Shown here one piece after another: positions 25,858 through 35,267 of a stretch of DNA of 62,381 nt (position 1 is the stretch's first letter; each line of letters opens with the position of its first letter). The stretch lies in contig NZ_FRAF01000020.1 of NCBI RefSeq assembly GCF_900142255.1, forward strand, positions 1 through 62,381. Reading direction: 5' to 3'. Below the pieces are notes generated by a model, which saw nothing but the letters and a program-made list of their open reading frames with translations, searched no databases and was not told the DNA's origin. Source of the stretch: Alicyclobacillus tolerans (GTDB taxonomy: Bacteria; Bacillota; Bacilli; Alicyclobacillales; Alicyclobacillaceae). A program made the translations under genes and the position numbers.

Positions 25858-26215
25858 ATTAAGTCAATATAGCAGAAACTCCAGATTGGAAATATCTTCT
25901 TTCGTATTCAACTGGCGTTAGATAGACGATGGATGAGTGTACCCGCTCCAGGTCTCGTAAAATCTTCGCTTCCGTCTTAAGGTTCCCGCTCCTGACGAAC
26001 GGGGTAGAAGGATCCTTCTTGTATTTCGACATCCATCCATACAACTTCTTTTGCGATATGTCCAGATCCCGAGTTACCTGGCTCGCCGGCTTCCTACTCT
26101 CGAAAGCCAATTGAACTGCATGACGTTTGAATTCCTTGTCGTACTTCTGTGTCATGTGGCTAACCTCGAACCTCCTTATTCTTACATTCTTGATTCGTTG
26201 TGTCCACACTTTCAA
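25858..26215 (-). mobile_element. Miniature IS3 derivative with fused OrfA-OrfB remnant
   Basis: About 350 bp. The minus strand encodes the OrfA N-terminus (MTQKYDKEFKRHAVQLAFES, then ASQVTRDLDISQKKLYGWMS and ILRDLE) directly followed, in frame, by the OrfB C-terminus (RVHSSIVYLTPVEYERRYFQ). The catalytic core was lost by an internal deletion of roughly 0.9 kb. The TGTGTCCAC end resembles the IS3 at 21540-22756. Such derivatives can be moved by a full-length relative. Confidence 0.65.
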
Positions 26216-26395
26216 CCTAGCACCATTATCTCTTCAAAAAGTCCTGATGCTAGAGGTGTAATCATTCAATGGGATTTCAATCAATGTGGCCCATACTGTG
26301 TTGGTGGAAGCGGGGTGGTAGATAAGACGTCTCGTTTCGCGTCAATCAATCGCAGTCGTCTAGGACGCATCATTTGAATGGAGGATACGTAAAAG

Positions 26396-27229
26396 ATGAG
26401 GATTAGAATGTCTAAGAAAACTCTTATAGGTTCTGCCGCTGTAGTGGCTACGATGGGTCTGGGAACTTCGATGGTGTTGGCTGCTACGAATGCTGGACAT
26501 ACCGCATCTTCCTCGGCAAAAGTGTCCATGGTGGCGGGTAGCATGCAGTCCTCCACGGGCACTCAGAGCCAGGCATCTCTTTCTTTTGCACCGCATTGGC
26601 GCATGGGCCCCATAGGGACGGGGATGCAGGGGATAGCTAAGGATTTAAATCTCAGTCCATCTACTCTGCAGACGGATTTGAAGTCTGGGAAAACGTTGGC
26701 GCAAATCGCGGAGAGTCAAGGTGTCTCTTCTGCCCAACTGATTTCTGAATTGGAGAGTGCTGCGAAAGCGAAATTGGATGACCAGGTCTCGAGTGGAAAG
26801 ATGACCAGTGCCAGAGAAAGTGACATCTTGTCCCGAATGGACAAGAGGATTAGCAACTTCGTGAATGGCAAAATGCCCACTTGGGGCGATCCGGCGCATG
26901 GACGAGGCATGGGCCCCATAGGGACGGGGATGCAGGGTATAGCTAAAGATTTAAATCTCAGTCCATCTACTTTGCAGACGGACTTGAAGTCTGGGAAAAC
27001 GTTGGCGCAAATCGCGGAGAGTCAAGGTGTCTCTTCTGCCCAACTGATTTCTGAATTAGAGAGTGCTGCGAAAGCGAAATTGGATGGCCAGGTCTCGAGT
27101 GGAAAGATGACCAGTGCCAGAGAAAGTGACATCTTGTCCCGGATGGACAAGAGGATTAGCAACCTCGTGAATGGCAAAATGCCCACTTGGGGCTCACATG
27201 CCACACATGCTTGGGGCGCTCGGTCCTAA
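26396..27229 (+). CDS. Secreted protein with two 102-residue tandem repeats
   Basis: 277 aa. The signal peptide (about residues 5-32) ends near VLAATNA, followed by a Ser/Thr/Gln-rich stretch, then two near-identical repeats starting at MGPIGTGMQGIAKDLNLSPS (DNA 26603-26908 and 26909-27193, period 306 bp). Each repeat has SGKTLAQIAESQGVSSAQLI, a helix-turn-helix-like or LysM-like unit common in Firmicute and actinobacterial envelope proteins, and the VSSGKMTSARESDILSRMDK segment. The repeats differ at only a few bases, so the duplication is recent. GGAGG lies 11 bases before ATG 26396; ATG 26408 is also possible. Confidence 0.85.
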   Translation: MRIRMSKKTLIGSAAVVATMGLGTSMVLAATNAGHTASSSAKVSMVAGSMQSSTGTQSQASLSFAPHWRMGPIGTGMQGIAKDLNLSPSTLQTDLKSGKTLAQIAESQGVSSAQLISELESAAKAKLDDQVSSGKMTSARESDILSRMDKRISNFVNGKMPTWGDPAHGRGMGPIGTGMQGIAKDLNLSPSTLQTDLKSGKTLAQIAESQGVSSAQLISELESAAKAKLDGQVSSGKMTSARESDILSRMDKRISNLVNGKMPTWGSHATHAWGARS

Positions 27230-28122
27230 AGCTGGACCGGATCGGCCCAGTCATACATGAAACAATAGTGCATGGCGCGAGACCATCGCGACTCTTTGAC
27301 CGTCATCGTCTGTCGATGCGATTTAGATGCGATTTAATGGATAGAAGAATGGAACAAGGCTCCAGCCGTTGTGGGCTGGGGCATTGTTACAAAGCGCGTA
27401 AAAGGGGAGCCATTCAGGAATGTTTTGTATATCGAACGCCCTTAGCCTGCTTGGCAGGGATTTTGATTGGAGCGATTGGACAAAAAATAGACGATGGACA
27501 CCAATATAAACGCAAACTTCGATAGCAATGGCGATGTCCCCGAGAACATGTGTGAGCAACAAGTGTAAATTTCCCTTTATCATGATATGCCCCCCAATCT
27601 GGATTTCTTCTTCCTTTTTTATCATTCTTTCCAGAATTACGAGTTTATTGAATCATCTAGAATGATACTGCTCCATTAACCTGGCTTACGGCCAACTGGA
27701 AGTGTCGCTGCCGCTTCTGGTTCACCATGATTGGTGCTGGATTGCCTATGGACTCCCTCGTCGCTGGTTGCATATTGCAGCTTATGAAGCCGTCTGCGTA
27801 GATTGGCGTTAGAGGCGAAGGAATTCTGTTCATGGCGATGGTCATTATGGCGGTTCTACCATTTTGCACGATACGGTAGACTGAACGTTGGGGAGGTCGG
27901 TGGCCCATCCCATGTCTCAGCTTCACACGTTTACAAAGGGAGTGTCTGCTCATGTAAGGACGAGGAGGGACAACCAGTTTGGTGTACAGACGCTCGGGGT
28001 AGGTATAGGACCGACGGTGTATGGATTGGGCAGGCGTGCGAGCGTACGCCTCTTCCAGTGGTGACGGCCATGAGTGGTTATCACATCCGAGAAGGAAGTT
28101 CAAGGAAGAGAGGGGACGGACA
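27230..28122. other. Gene-poor stretch with remnants
   Basis: Almost 900 bases without a gene I can support. 27611-27672 matches 42143-42206 (CATTCTTTCCAGAATTACGA followed by ATTGA.TCA.CTA.AATGATACT), a shared IS remnant. A minus-strand frame at 27323-27580 starts with a plausible membrane segment (LHLLLTHVLGDIAIAIEVCV) after a GGGGG site but looks shifted after that. 27780-28100 contains short protein-like pieces in several frames and is probably a dead gene. Confidence 0.4.
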
Positions 28123-28944
28123 ATGAGCAAGTGGATCTGCGTGACCTGCGGAACACAATATCCAGAACGTGATACTCCGCCCGAACACTGTTCCATCTGC
28201 GAGGATGAGCGGCAGTATATTGGACTCGGAGGGCAAAGATGGACGACATTGGAAGAGATGAAGGCAACCGGATACCGGAATGCTTTTTACGAGCACGAAC
28301 CGCACTTGTGGGGTCTTGAAACGGTCTCCGAGTTCGCGATTGGTCAGCATGCCAAACTGATCCGTACACCGCACGGGAACATCTTGTGGGACTGCATCTC
28401 ATACATCGATGACGTGACGGTTGATCTCATTCGGGGTATTGGCGGCATTCAAGCCATCGCCATTTCACACCCCCACTTCTACTCTTCCATGGTGGAGTGG
28501 GCAGAGCGATTCGATGCACGGATCTATCTCCATGCTCGTGACAGACGGTGGGTGATGCATCCGAGCGACCGAATCGAATTTTGGGATGGTACGCAAGTTG
28601 AGTTGAACCCGGAGGTAACATTGGTTCACGTGGGTGGACATTTTGCCGGATCGACGGTGCTGCTCTGGAAGTCTGGTGCGAATGGCAAAGGCGTTCTCTT
28701 AACAGGCGACACGGTTTCGGTGTCGGCAGATCGCCGCTGGGTGTCGTTTATGTACAGCTTCCCGAATCGGATCCCGTTGTCTGCGGTGATCATGAAGTGT
28801 GTCCGGAGCAGGCTGGAACCACTGTCGTTTGACAGGCTGTATGGGACGCAGGCTGATTCGGTGGTTGAATATGACGCCAAGGGTGTCGTGATACGGTCAG
28901 TAGAGCGGTATCTTGATGCGTTGAGAAGAACAGAGGAGCGCTGA
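28123..28944 (+). CDS. MBL-fold metallo-hydrolase with zinc-ribbon N-terminus
   Basis: 273 aa. The first ~30 residues carry two CxxC pairs (ICVTCGTQY and HCSICEDE), a rubredoxin-like zinc or iron site. The rest is a metallo-beta-lactamase fold with AISHPHFYSSMVEW (related to the metal motif HxHxDH, here lacking the usual D), VHVGGHFAGSTVLL and LLTGDTV. The HPHF form of the motif is typical of one MBL subfamily of unknown substrate. ATG 28123 follows GAGAGGGGAC. It is not part of a clear operon. Confidence 0.8.
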   Translation: MSKWICVTCGTQYPERDTPPEHCSICEDERQYIGLGGQRWTTLEEMKATGYRNAFYEHEPHLWGLETVSEFAIGQHAKLIRTPHGNILWDCISYIDDVTVDLIRGIGGIQAIAISHPHFYSSMVEWAERFDARIYLHARDRRWVMHPSDRIEFWDGTQVELNPEVTLVHVGGHFAGSTVLLWKSGANGKGVLLTGDTVSVSADRRWVSFMYSFPNRIPLSAVIMKCVRSRLEPLSFDRLYGTQADSVVEYDAKGVVIRSVERYLDALRRTEER

Positions 28945-29217
28945 AACATTGGATTTGAACGTTGAGTTCCGTGGCCTAGACGGTAGTAGGACCAACAACG
29001 GATCAGAGAATACACCACTTTGCCGATGGTTCAATCTCGGTGTGGTCGTACGCTGGTTCCTGAAGAAGGCGAGCAACATGATGACCGTGTACGCCGCTTA
29101 TCTGTTGGTACAGTGGTGAATTCAGCTGACGTAGGTCCGATGCACGTTCGCTTAGGAATACCGCAAAAAGAGAGAGTGATAGAACATGAAAATTACGCCA
29201 CAGGAAGGTGACGAAGC

Positions 29218-29575
29218 GTGATCGAGATTAAGAAAGCACGGCAAGAGCATGTGGAAGGCATTTGTCGTGTCTGTACGCTCGCATACTGGGATACGTACGG
29301 AGAGATGCGCCCCGCATCATACATCCAACGAATCGTGGAATATTTTTACAATCTCGAGCGGGTAGCACAGGAAATGCGGAACGGTGAGTATTGGTTTGCT
29401 GTTGACGGAGGTATGGTCGTTGGTGCAGGTGGAGTGGGTGTCCGTCGCAAAGGGAAATAAGAAGGGTATTCCGTTCTACGAATCTCGAGGTTTCAAGCTG
29501 CAAGGCGAGCGAAAGGCTTACGCCTCATTGGAAGAAGAGAATTATGTCTTGTTGCGATATTGCCGACGGATCTAA
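29218..29575 (+). pseudogene. GNAT acetyltransferase with internal deletion
   Basis: The N-terminal part (IEIKKARQEHVEGICRVCTL...) reaches MVVGAGGVGV and then stops at 29458. In the next frame EWVSVAKGNKKGIPFYESRG and GERKAYASLEEENYVLLRY give the normal C-terminus to 29575. About 60 residues, including the acetyl-CoA-binding loop (Q/RxxGxG/A), are missing at the junction near 29420. The protein cannot be an active acetyltransferase. Confidence 0.7.
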
Positions 29576-29606
29576 TCATAAAGATTGTTTCGAAGGAGGC
29601 GTGAAT

Positions 29607-30074
29607 GTGATAAAGGGATTGTACGAAGCGCACTTGCCGGTGATCAACATGGAGAAGTCTATAGAGTTTTACCATGGGCTAGATTTGGAACTAGCATATC
29701 AAGGTCCACGAGTCACATTCTTTTGGATTGAGAAGGGCAAGAGTTGGCTCGGGCTCTGGTTATCGGAACATGCTAAAACACCATACCATCCATCCATTCG
29801 ACATGTGGCTTTCTACGTGGAGTTAGAAGACCTGAAACGTGTGCAGAAATGGTTGAGAACTCGGGGAATTCAAGCCCGTGAGGCCTTCGGTGTATCCGGG
29901 GAAGATCAACCCCTAATCCTCTGCAATGATACTCATTACCATGCTGCCATATACTTTGATGATCCGGACGGGAACTCATTGGAGTTCATCACGCCGCTCA
30001 AACTGGACGCCGAGGATGTGGTTTATCATGATGGTATGACACTCAAACAGTGGCTTAATGCCAACCATTTGTAA
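29607..30074 (+). CDS. VOC-family protein (glyoxalase/fosfomycin-resistance type)
   Basis: 155 aa. The conserved start YEAHLPVINMEKSIEFYHG carries the first metal His, HPSIRHVAFYVELEDL the second, and YFDDPDGNSLEFITPL the terminal Glu. It resembles the Bacillus-type VOC proteins often annotated as lactoylglutathione-lyase-like. GTG 29607 is preferred over GTG 29601 because AAGGAGG lies at 29593-29599. A second, truncated VOC gene follows immediately, suggesting an old duplication. Confidence 0.85.
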   Translation: MIKGLYEAHLPVINMEKSIEFYHGLDLELAYQGPRVTFFWIEKGKSWLGLWLSEHAKTPYHPSIRHVAFYVELEDLKRVQKWLRTRGIQAREAFGVSGEDQPLILCNDTHYHAAIYFDDPDGNSLEFITPLKLDAEDVVYHDGMTLKQWLNANHL

Positions 30075-30089
30075 AGCGGGTGGCTAGGT

Positions 30090-30357
30090 ATGATGCAGAT
30101 GGGAACACTCTACGAGGCACATCTAGTGGTTCGAAACTTGGAGAGATCGGCTTAGGCAATCCGGGGTAGAAGTAACAGGGTTTGAAGACGATTCAAGTGA
30201 ACCTTGCGTTCACTGCTGGGTACCGGCGGTATCGGTGTATTTTTCGGATCCAGATGGCCATGCGCTAGAACTCATCTCTGTTTTACCAGACAATCCTAAG
30301 CCAGAATTCGGTGTCGTTTCGTGGTCGAAGTGGCGAAGCATCCATTCGCAGAAATGA
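30090..30357 (+). pseudogene. VOC-family gene with internal deletion
   Basis: Starts MMQMGTLYEAHLVVRNLERSA like its neighbour, then jumps at about 30150 to the C-terminal part in another frame (LRQSGVEVTGFEDDSSEPCV, then VYFSDPDGHALELISVLPDN). About 75 residues are missing. The metal-binding Glu region is present but the middle His is lost. Confidence 0.65.
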
Positions 30358-30372
30358 AGGAGGACGAAACAG

Positions 30373-30918
30373 ATGGACCTTGGACGTGTGTATCTGGACA
30401 CTGCTTTGGAAAATTTTAGGAATATGAAGAGAACTGCTGAGCGTGCGATCGAACAACTCAGCCTGCATGAACTGCACTGGGCCCCTAATGATGAATCAAA
30501 CAGCATTGCGCGTATCGTCAAACACGTGGCAGGCAACATGATGTCGAGATGGACAGACTTTCTCACGACGGACGGAGAGAAGCCGACCCGCAACCGGGAT
30601 AAAGAGTTTGAAGGTGGATATACATCCCGTGAAGAGATGATGACGGCTTGGGAAGCGGGATGGGAAAAACTGTTTCAGGCGGTTGGCTCTCTCGAACCGG
30701 AGGACTTGCTGAAGATCGTGACCATCCGTACACAACCGCACACCGTTGTCCAAGCGATTGAGCGGCAAGTGTATCACCTCTCGTACCATACAGGTCAGAT
30801 TGTGTACCTGGCCAAGCAAATCCGGGGGGCGGACTGGCAGACGTTGACCATTCCTCGTGGAAAGTCACAAGAATATCTGGAGAACATGGTGAATCGGTTC
30901 GGTAAGAAAGACGAATAG
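30373..30918 (+). CDS. DinB-like protein (DUF1572/YfiT type)
   Basis: 181 aa, predicted four-helix DinB fold. Metal-binding histidines are visible in IARIVKHVAGNMMSRWTDF (helix 2) and VYHLSYHTGQIVYLAKQ (last helix). Such proteins are putative thiol-dependent (bacillithiol) transferases in Firmicutes; the substrate is unknown. The ATG follows AAGGAGG. It ends a run of small VOC/GNAT/DinB genes typical of resistance or stress clusters. Confidence 0.85.
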   Translation: MDLGRVYLDTALENFRNMKRTAERAIEQLSLHELHWAPNDESNSIARIVKHVAGNMMSRWTDFLTTDGEKPTRNRDKEFEGGYTSREEMMTAWEAGWEKLFQAVGSLEPEDLLKIVTIRTQPHTVVQAIERQVYHLSYHTGQIVYLAKQIRGADWQTLTIPRGKSQEYLENMVNRFGKKDE

Positions 30919-30930
30919 AGCGGGGAGGGT

Positions 30931-31089
30931 TGCGGTTGGGTTATAGATGAGTTGCTTGAGGAGTGTGAGCGTTTAATAGTACACTGCGAGGCTATCTCAG
31001 TTATCTACAATGAATTTTGGGACAGCCCCATTACCAATCAACTAGCAATTCATAACACAATACTCCGCGGGGGATGGTCGGCATTCTAA
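30931..31089 (+). pseudogene. Possible gene remnant, unknown
   Basis: An open frame without a start codon reads VIDELLEECERLIVHCEAIS and VIYNEFWDSPITNQLAIHNT and looks protein-like for about 50 residues. I do not recognise it. Confidence 0.3.
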
Positions 31090-31105
31090 AGAATGCAAAC
31101 GGACG

Positions 31106-32428
31106 TTACTTGTCCTTACTTAGTGAATTTTCAGAAGTATCCATATTTGTGCTGTGATGTTCTTTCCTCTTTGCTTTAAGGACTCCGACACTCAGACCGA
31201 ATAGTGCTAAAATCACTGGATAAAGTAACAAAGTGCCGAATGACCCCGCAAATATTAGGCAGCAAATCACTGTACCTAATCCAAAAATCGCTGCAAAGAT
31301 GTTGCGAACAAGCCTAAGATAAGCAATTACGCTGAATAGATATAGCAAAAAAAAGTTTTGTCCGGAGAGAGAAAACATTTCATGTAGAGGCAGTAACCCT
31401 ATCCCATGAATAACAACGATGAGGATAAACGTGGATACGGTAATCAAGATGGATCGTCTTGGGATACGCGCCTTTGGATCAACATGGGCCAAAAATTTCG
31501 GCAAAAATCCTTCTCGTGCAGATGAGAATAAAAGTCGAGACGAGGCCCAGGTTGCTCCATTGAGATTGGCCATAATAATGAGCACGCCGATGACTGAGAC
31601 CAACTCACCGCTCCAGCCACCAAGTACGTTTGCCAGAATGGCCGCAATCGGGGCTTCCACTGTTCGTGGATTGTGTGGGGATAGTGTCCACTGAATAGCA
31701 AACGCGATGCCGAGATACAGAAGTACCACTAGTATAAAACTCACGATTACGGCAATTGGGAAATCACGTTTTGGATTGCGGAATTCCTCCCCCATGAAGG
31801 ACAGCATTTCCCAACCCGTGAATGCAAAGAACACCATGCCGAAGATAGGAGATGCCTTCAGCCAATCTTGAGGTGCAGCTATTGCGTTCGGATGGGGATG
31901 AGCAAAAACCAATGCGACGACCGCCACTGCCGCTAAAACAATGACCAGACCATACGATAAAATCTGCTGCGTCATTCCAGACAACTGTGTACCCAGGTAG
32001 TTCAATACACCTGCAAATACGAGTAATCCGACTGCGCAGAGATTGATACCGAGCTGTCCCAAATGAAAAAGGTATCCTAAATAGTTGGCCCCCGTCAGGG
32101 CAATACCAGGGATTCCGAGAAAGAAGGCTCCCATAAGGACTACTTCGGTGATGCCACCTGCGATTGAACCGAATGCCGTGCGCACAAATCCAGCCACACC
32201 GCCGGCACTCGGATAACGGGATCCTAATGTTCCAAAAATAAAGAGTAAAGGTATAACAATGAGGGCATCGACAACCCACGCGTAGACAGCTTTGTTTCCT
32301 GCCTGAGAATAGGCAAGGCCGGGCAAAACCAAAAGCCCAGCCCCAATGACAATTCCCATTGCTAACGCAACGGCTCGACCTATATTCAATGTTTGCGCAA
32401 GTTCTCCGCTGCGTTTTTCTGATTCCAT
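31106..32428 (-). CDS. APC-superfamily amino acid permease
   Basis: About 440 aa with 12 predicted membrane segments. Family signs are the glycine-rich first helix (AMGIVIGAGLLVLPGLAYSQ) and the FFAFTGWEMLSFMGEEFRNP loop before helix 7. It imports or exchanges an amino acid or polyamine with protons. ATG 32428 is chosen over GTG 32437 from the AGGTGAG site. Upstream on the same strand lies a decayed YqcI-cupin gene, and a LysR regulator is divergent, so regulation by that LysR is plausible. Confidence 0.85.
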   Translation of the reverse strand: MESEKRSGELAQTLNIGRAVALAMGIVIGAGLLVLPGLAYSQAGNKAVYAWVVDALIVIPLLFIFGTLGSRYPSAGGVAGFVRTAFGSIAGGITEVVLMGAFFLGIPGIALTGANYLGYLFHLGQLGINLCAVGLLVFAGVLNYLGTQLSGMTQQILSYGLVIVLAAVAVVALVFAHPHPNAIAAPQDWLKASPIFGMVFFAFTGWEMLSFMGEEFRNPKRDFPIAVIVSFILVVLLYLGIAFAIQWTLSPHNPRTVEAPIAAILANVLGGWSGELVSVIGVLIIMANLNGATWASSRLLFSSAREGFLPKFLAHVDPKARIPRRSILITVSTFILIVVIHGIGLLPLHEMFSLSGQNFFLLYLFSVIAYLRLVRNIFAAIFGLGTVICCLIFAGSFGTLLLYPVILALFGLSVGVLKAKRKEHHSTNMDTSENSLSKDK

Positions 32429-32449
32429 GGAACTCACCTGCTTCGCAAT

Positions 32450-32949
32450 TTATTTGATGGAGATTACGTAAAGACAACCTTTCTCTCCAGCTATGGATGC
32501 ATGTAAGGTGTTAACCAGTAGATATAAACGATCTCCGGAAGTACACACGTAATCGTCTTCACCAAGGTGAAATGTGATGCTTCCGCTGACAATGAGCAAA
32601 ATTTCATGGGTCGGGTGTGTATGTTTAGCATGATGGCGTTCCGGGGTATCGCGCTGGACTTCCACTGACCCTGTTTCCGGAAGTAAGCTATAGACAGCGG
32701 CCTCCAAAGAAATTGGGATTCCCTCTTCAATACCACGAAATACACGTCGTGGTTGAAAAAGTAGGACTAAGGATTTGCCTGAAATTCTACTTGCGCGTTG
32801 ACGATAGGCAGGCGCTGAACTGAAAACAAACATGGGTTCTCCCGAAAAACAATATTCCCAACGAGGGTGCTCTGGATCTTGGGGCACGTCCTCAGTCCAT
32901 GTTTTGGATCATTTCTATGCAAACATTGTAAAAGGTCCCAAAATAACAT
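32450..32949 (-). pseudogene. YqcI/YcgG-family domain joined to a cupin, frameshifted
   Basis: The minus frame from 32887 reads HPRWEYCFSGEPMFVFSSAP, RASRISGKSLVLLFQPRRVF (YqcI/YcgG haem-protein signature) and runs straight into a cupin (HTHPTHEILLIVSGSITFHL, GDRLYLLVNTLHASIAGEKG). Upstream, LLQCLHRND lies in another frame and fits the same family's N-terminal side, so there is a frameshift near 32905 and most of the YqcI domain is missing. The cupin half alone would be intact. Ends 21 bases before the permease gene. Confidence 0.6.
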
Positions 32950-33196
32950 GGGAATTCAGCGTCTAAAACTTTACTCCGAAACACCTCTTATTCTTGTATG
33001 AACCAGTTCGGTATATTCTTGACTGTGGCAATTTCCTTCCATGTCCATAAAATCGGATCATCCAACTTCGTTGCCTCCTTTGGCTGTTTTCAAAACAACA
33101 AAAACAAAATCGTGTTGAGATTTATTGCAGCATGAGTCACTACTACTATGATAAAGATTGGGTTATGATGTTTACATACGATAGATTTAATACATA

Positions 33197-33215
33197 CAAT
33201 CGGATAATTCGATTG
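33197..33215 (+). promoter_or_regulatory. Inverted repeat, likely LysR operator
   Basis: CAATCG (33197-33202) and CGATTG (33210-33215) form a perfect dyad with 7 bases between, with TACATACGATAG...TACATAC just upstream. It sits immediately before the LysR gene and in the divergent region towards the cupin/permease genes, the usual place for autoregulation by a LysR factor. Confidence 0.5.
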
Positions 33216-33226
33216 GAAGGGTATAT

Positions 33227-34120
33227 ATGGATTTCAAACAACTTCACACTTTCACCGTTGTTGCCAAAGAACAAAATATTACTCGTGCTGCGAAAATTCT
33301 AAATTACTCGCAATCTAGTGTATCTGGACAAATTCAGGCATTAGAACGAGAGCTAGGCGTTCCTCTTTTTGACAGGTTAGGAAGAGGTGTTTTGTTGACT
33401 GAGGAAGGAAGAAGAATTCTCGTACATGTACAAAATCTGTCGTACATTGAACAACAAATCAGAGCGGTTGCGTTTGGGCATGATGAACCATGTGGTACTT
33501 TGGCTGTAGGCGCACCAGAAAGTATAATTGCCTATCGACTTCCAAAAGTTCTGCTTAAATTTCGTGAGCGTTATCCAAAAGTACAGTTAAGATTTCAACC
33601 TGGCGCATGCTCGGAACTTCGAACCGGATTAGAACGTGGAGAAATTGATGTTGCACTTTTACTCGAAGCACCGGTACGTGCAGAAAATCTAATCACAGAA
33701 TGCTTGATTGAGGAACAGATTGTACTCGTATCAGGCCTTTCACATCCGCTAACAACTATAAAGTCAATTCAAGAAGGCGATTTGGCTAATCAAGTGTTCC
33801 TCATGGTGGAATCAACACGTGGAGGTTGGAGCTATCGTGAGATATTTGAAAACCAAATGATCCAATCACATGTATTTCCTTTGCAGCGTCTTGAATTTTC
33901 AAGTGTTGAGGCGATTAAACAATGCGCCATATCGGGGGTTGGAGTTGCTCTATTACCGGAAATCACGGTTCGAAATGAGGTTGCGGAAGGGAAACTAGCG
34001 GTCTTACATTGGACACCTATCCGGCTTTCCACTCAGCTTGCGTGGAACAAACATCGATGGATGTCCTCCGCTATGCAGGCATTTATGCGGATCATTCGGG
34101 AGACTGGAATTGAAAACTGA
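33227..34120 (+). CDS. LysR-family transcriptional regulator
   Basis: 297 aa. The winged helix-turn-helix covers about residues 1-60 (LHTFTVVAKEQNITRAAKIL, SQSSVSGQIQALERELGVPL). The effector-binding domain covers about 90-290 (GTLAVGAPESIIAYRLPKVL). It is divergent from the cupin/permease genes and probably controls them in response to a small molecule. The ATG follows GGAAGGG. Confidence 0.92.
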   Translation: MDFKQLHTFTVVAKEQNITRAAKILNYSQSSVSGQIQALERELGVPLFDRLGRGVLLTEEGRRILVHVQNLSYIEQQIRAVAFGHDEPCGTLAVGAPESIIAYRLPKVLLKFRERYPKVQLRFQPGACSELRTGLERGEIDVALLLEAPVRAENLITECLIEEQIVLVSGLSHPLTTIKSIQEGDLANQVFLMVESTRGGWSYREIFENQMIQSHVFPLQRLEFSSVEAIKQCAISGVGVALLPEITVRNEVAEGKLAVLHWTPIRLSTQLAWNKHRWMSSAMQAFMRIIRETGIEN

Positions 34121-34320
34121 CTTCCAACCAAGGGTTTTCGTTACCACAGCGCAGTGGTATGGTTTGCAAAATTATTGCGTGAAATGCCTTGGTTAAATCT
34201 TGTATGAGAAGTTACATAATTGAGTCGTAATGCTCGATACGATGGGAAAATAGACATTTAGGTCGATTAATTCGTTGAGTAATTGATCCAACAATTTTAA
34301 TTTTGAATGGAGGCGTTGTA

Positions 34321-35028
34321 TTGTCAAAGATATATTTAATTCACGGACTTATGGGAACATCTATTTTACACTTTAAAAATCAAATTCAAGCCTGGTGCGT
34401 GAGCCATGAAGTTATTGCATTGGATTTGCCAGGTCACGGTAAAAATCAATTTGAAGCTCAAGATCCTTTCTTCCAATCTGCTCTAGGTTGGGTGAGTGAA
34501 CAAATTCAAATGCAAGGAAAAGGTCATATCGTTGGTTTGTCTCTTGGTGCATCGGTAGCAATACATCTTGCATTGAGGATTCCAAAACTTTGCGAAAGCA
34601 TAGTACTTACTGGTTACGCTCCTGCAATCCCTACACATATGACAGGAATTATGAAAGAACAATATGAAGCATTTCTCAACATAGAGGAAAATAATCCTGA
34701 AGTGGCGCGAGAGTTTATGAGATTACATGGAGAAAACTGGTATCAAACGCTAAAAGCTGTACTTAAAGATTTTACATTCAACTATCCTACGGTCACTTTT
34801 GAGCAAATTCAAAAGCTAAATGTTCCTACGCTCGTCTTAAATGGTTCCAATGAGAAGCATGAACGTGATGCTGTTTTCGAAATGGCGAATTCAAACAAGA
34901 TTATTCAGGCAGGACTCATTCCTGGGGCGGGACATACGGCTAACATGGAACGTCCTGAAATATATAACCTTGTCGTGCAAACCTTCTGGGATAACATGAA
35001 TTCAATTGATTCTGTTCAACCAAACTAG
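34321..35028 (+). CDS. Alpha/beta hydrolase
   Basis: 235 aa with the alpha/beta-hydrolase fold: oxyanion-hole HGLMG near the start, nucleophile elbow GLSLGAS (Ser about residue 79), an acid candidate in NVPTLVLNGSNEKHERD and the catalytic His in IPGAGHTANMERP. Substrates of this broad family range from esters to epoxides and are not predictable here. TTG 34321 fits GGAGG at 34307-34311; ATG 34303 would overlap that site. Transcribed alone. Confidence 0.88.
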   Translation: MSKIYLIHGLMGTSILHFKNQIQAWCVSHEVIALDLPGHGKNQFEAQDPFFQSALGWVSEQIQMQGKGHIVGLSLGASVAIHLALRIPKLCESIVLTGYAPAIPTHMTGIMKEQYEAFLNIEENNPEVAREFMRLHGENWYQTLKAVLKDFTFNYPTVTFEQIQKLNVPTLVLNGSNEKHERDAVFEMANSNKIIQAGLIPGAGHTANMERPEIYNLVVQTFWDNMNSIDSVQPN

Positions 35029-35267
35029 AGAACATGTTATAGCGTAAAGGGGTCCCCCTTTTAGTCAGGATCTGCGAGGAGCAACGCATGAACATACACT
35101 CTTCGTTACCTACTGATTCTGTCATTAACGGGTCCGTTATGCAGAATGGTTATTCAATTAAAATTTCACTTAGGACACAGCTTACGTGGGACATGTGACA
35201 ATGATCGAAGAAAGTAAGCTGTTATCCATTGAAATGAAATAGTGGCTGGAGAGGAAGACTACTGCAC

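Noticed and set aside
27187-27525. 112-aa plus-strand frame after the repeat protein gene
   Set aside because: No ribosome site, overlaps the end of the preceding gene and has no recognisable protein character.
27657-28196. 179-aa minus-strand frame
   Set aside because: It overlaps the start of the well-supported MBL gene and has no protein-like domain; it is a shadow frame.
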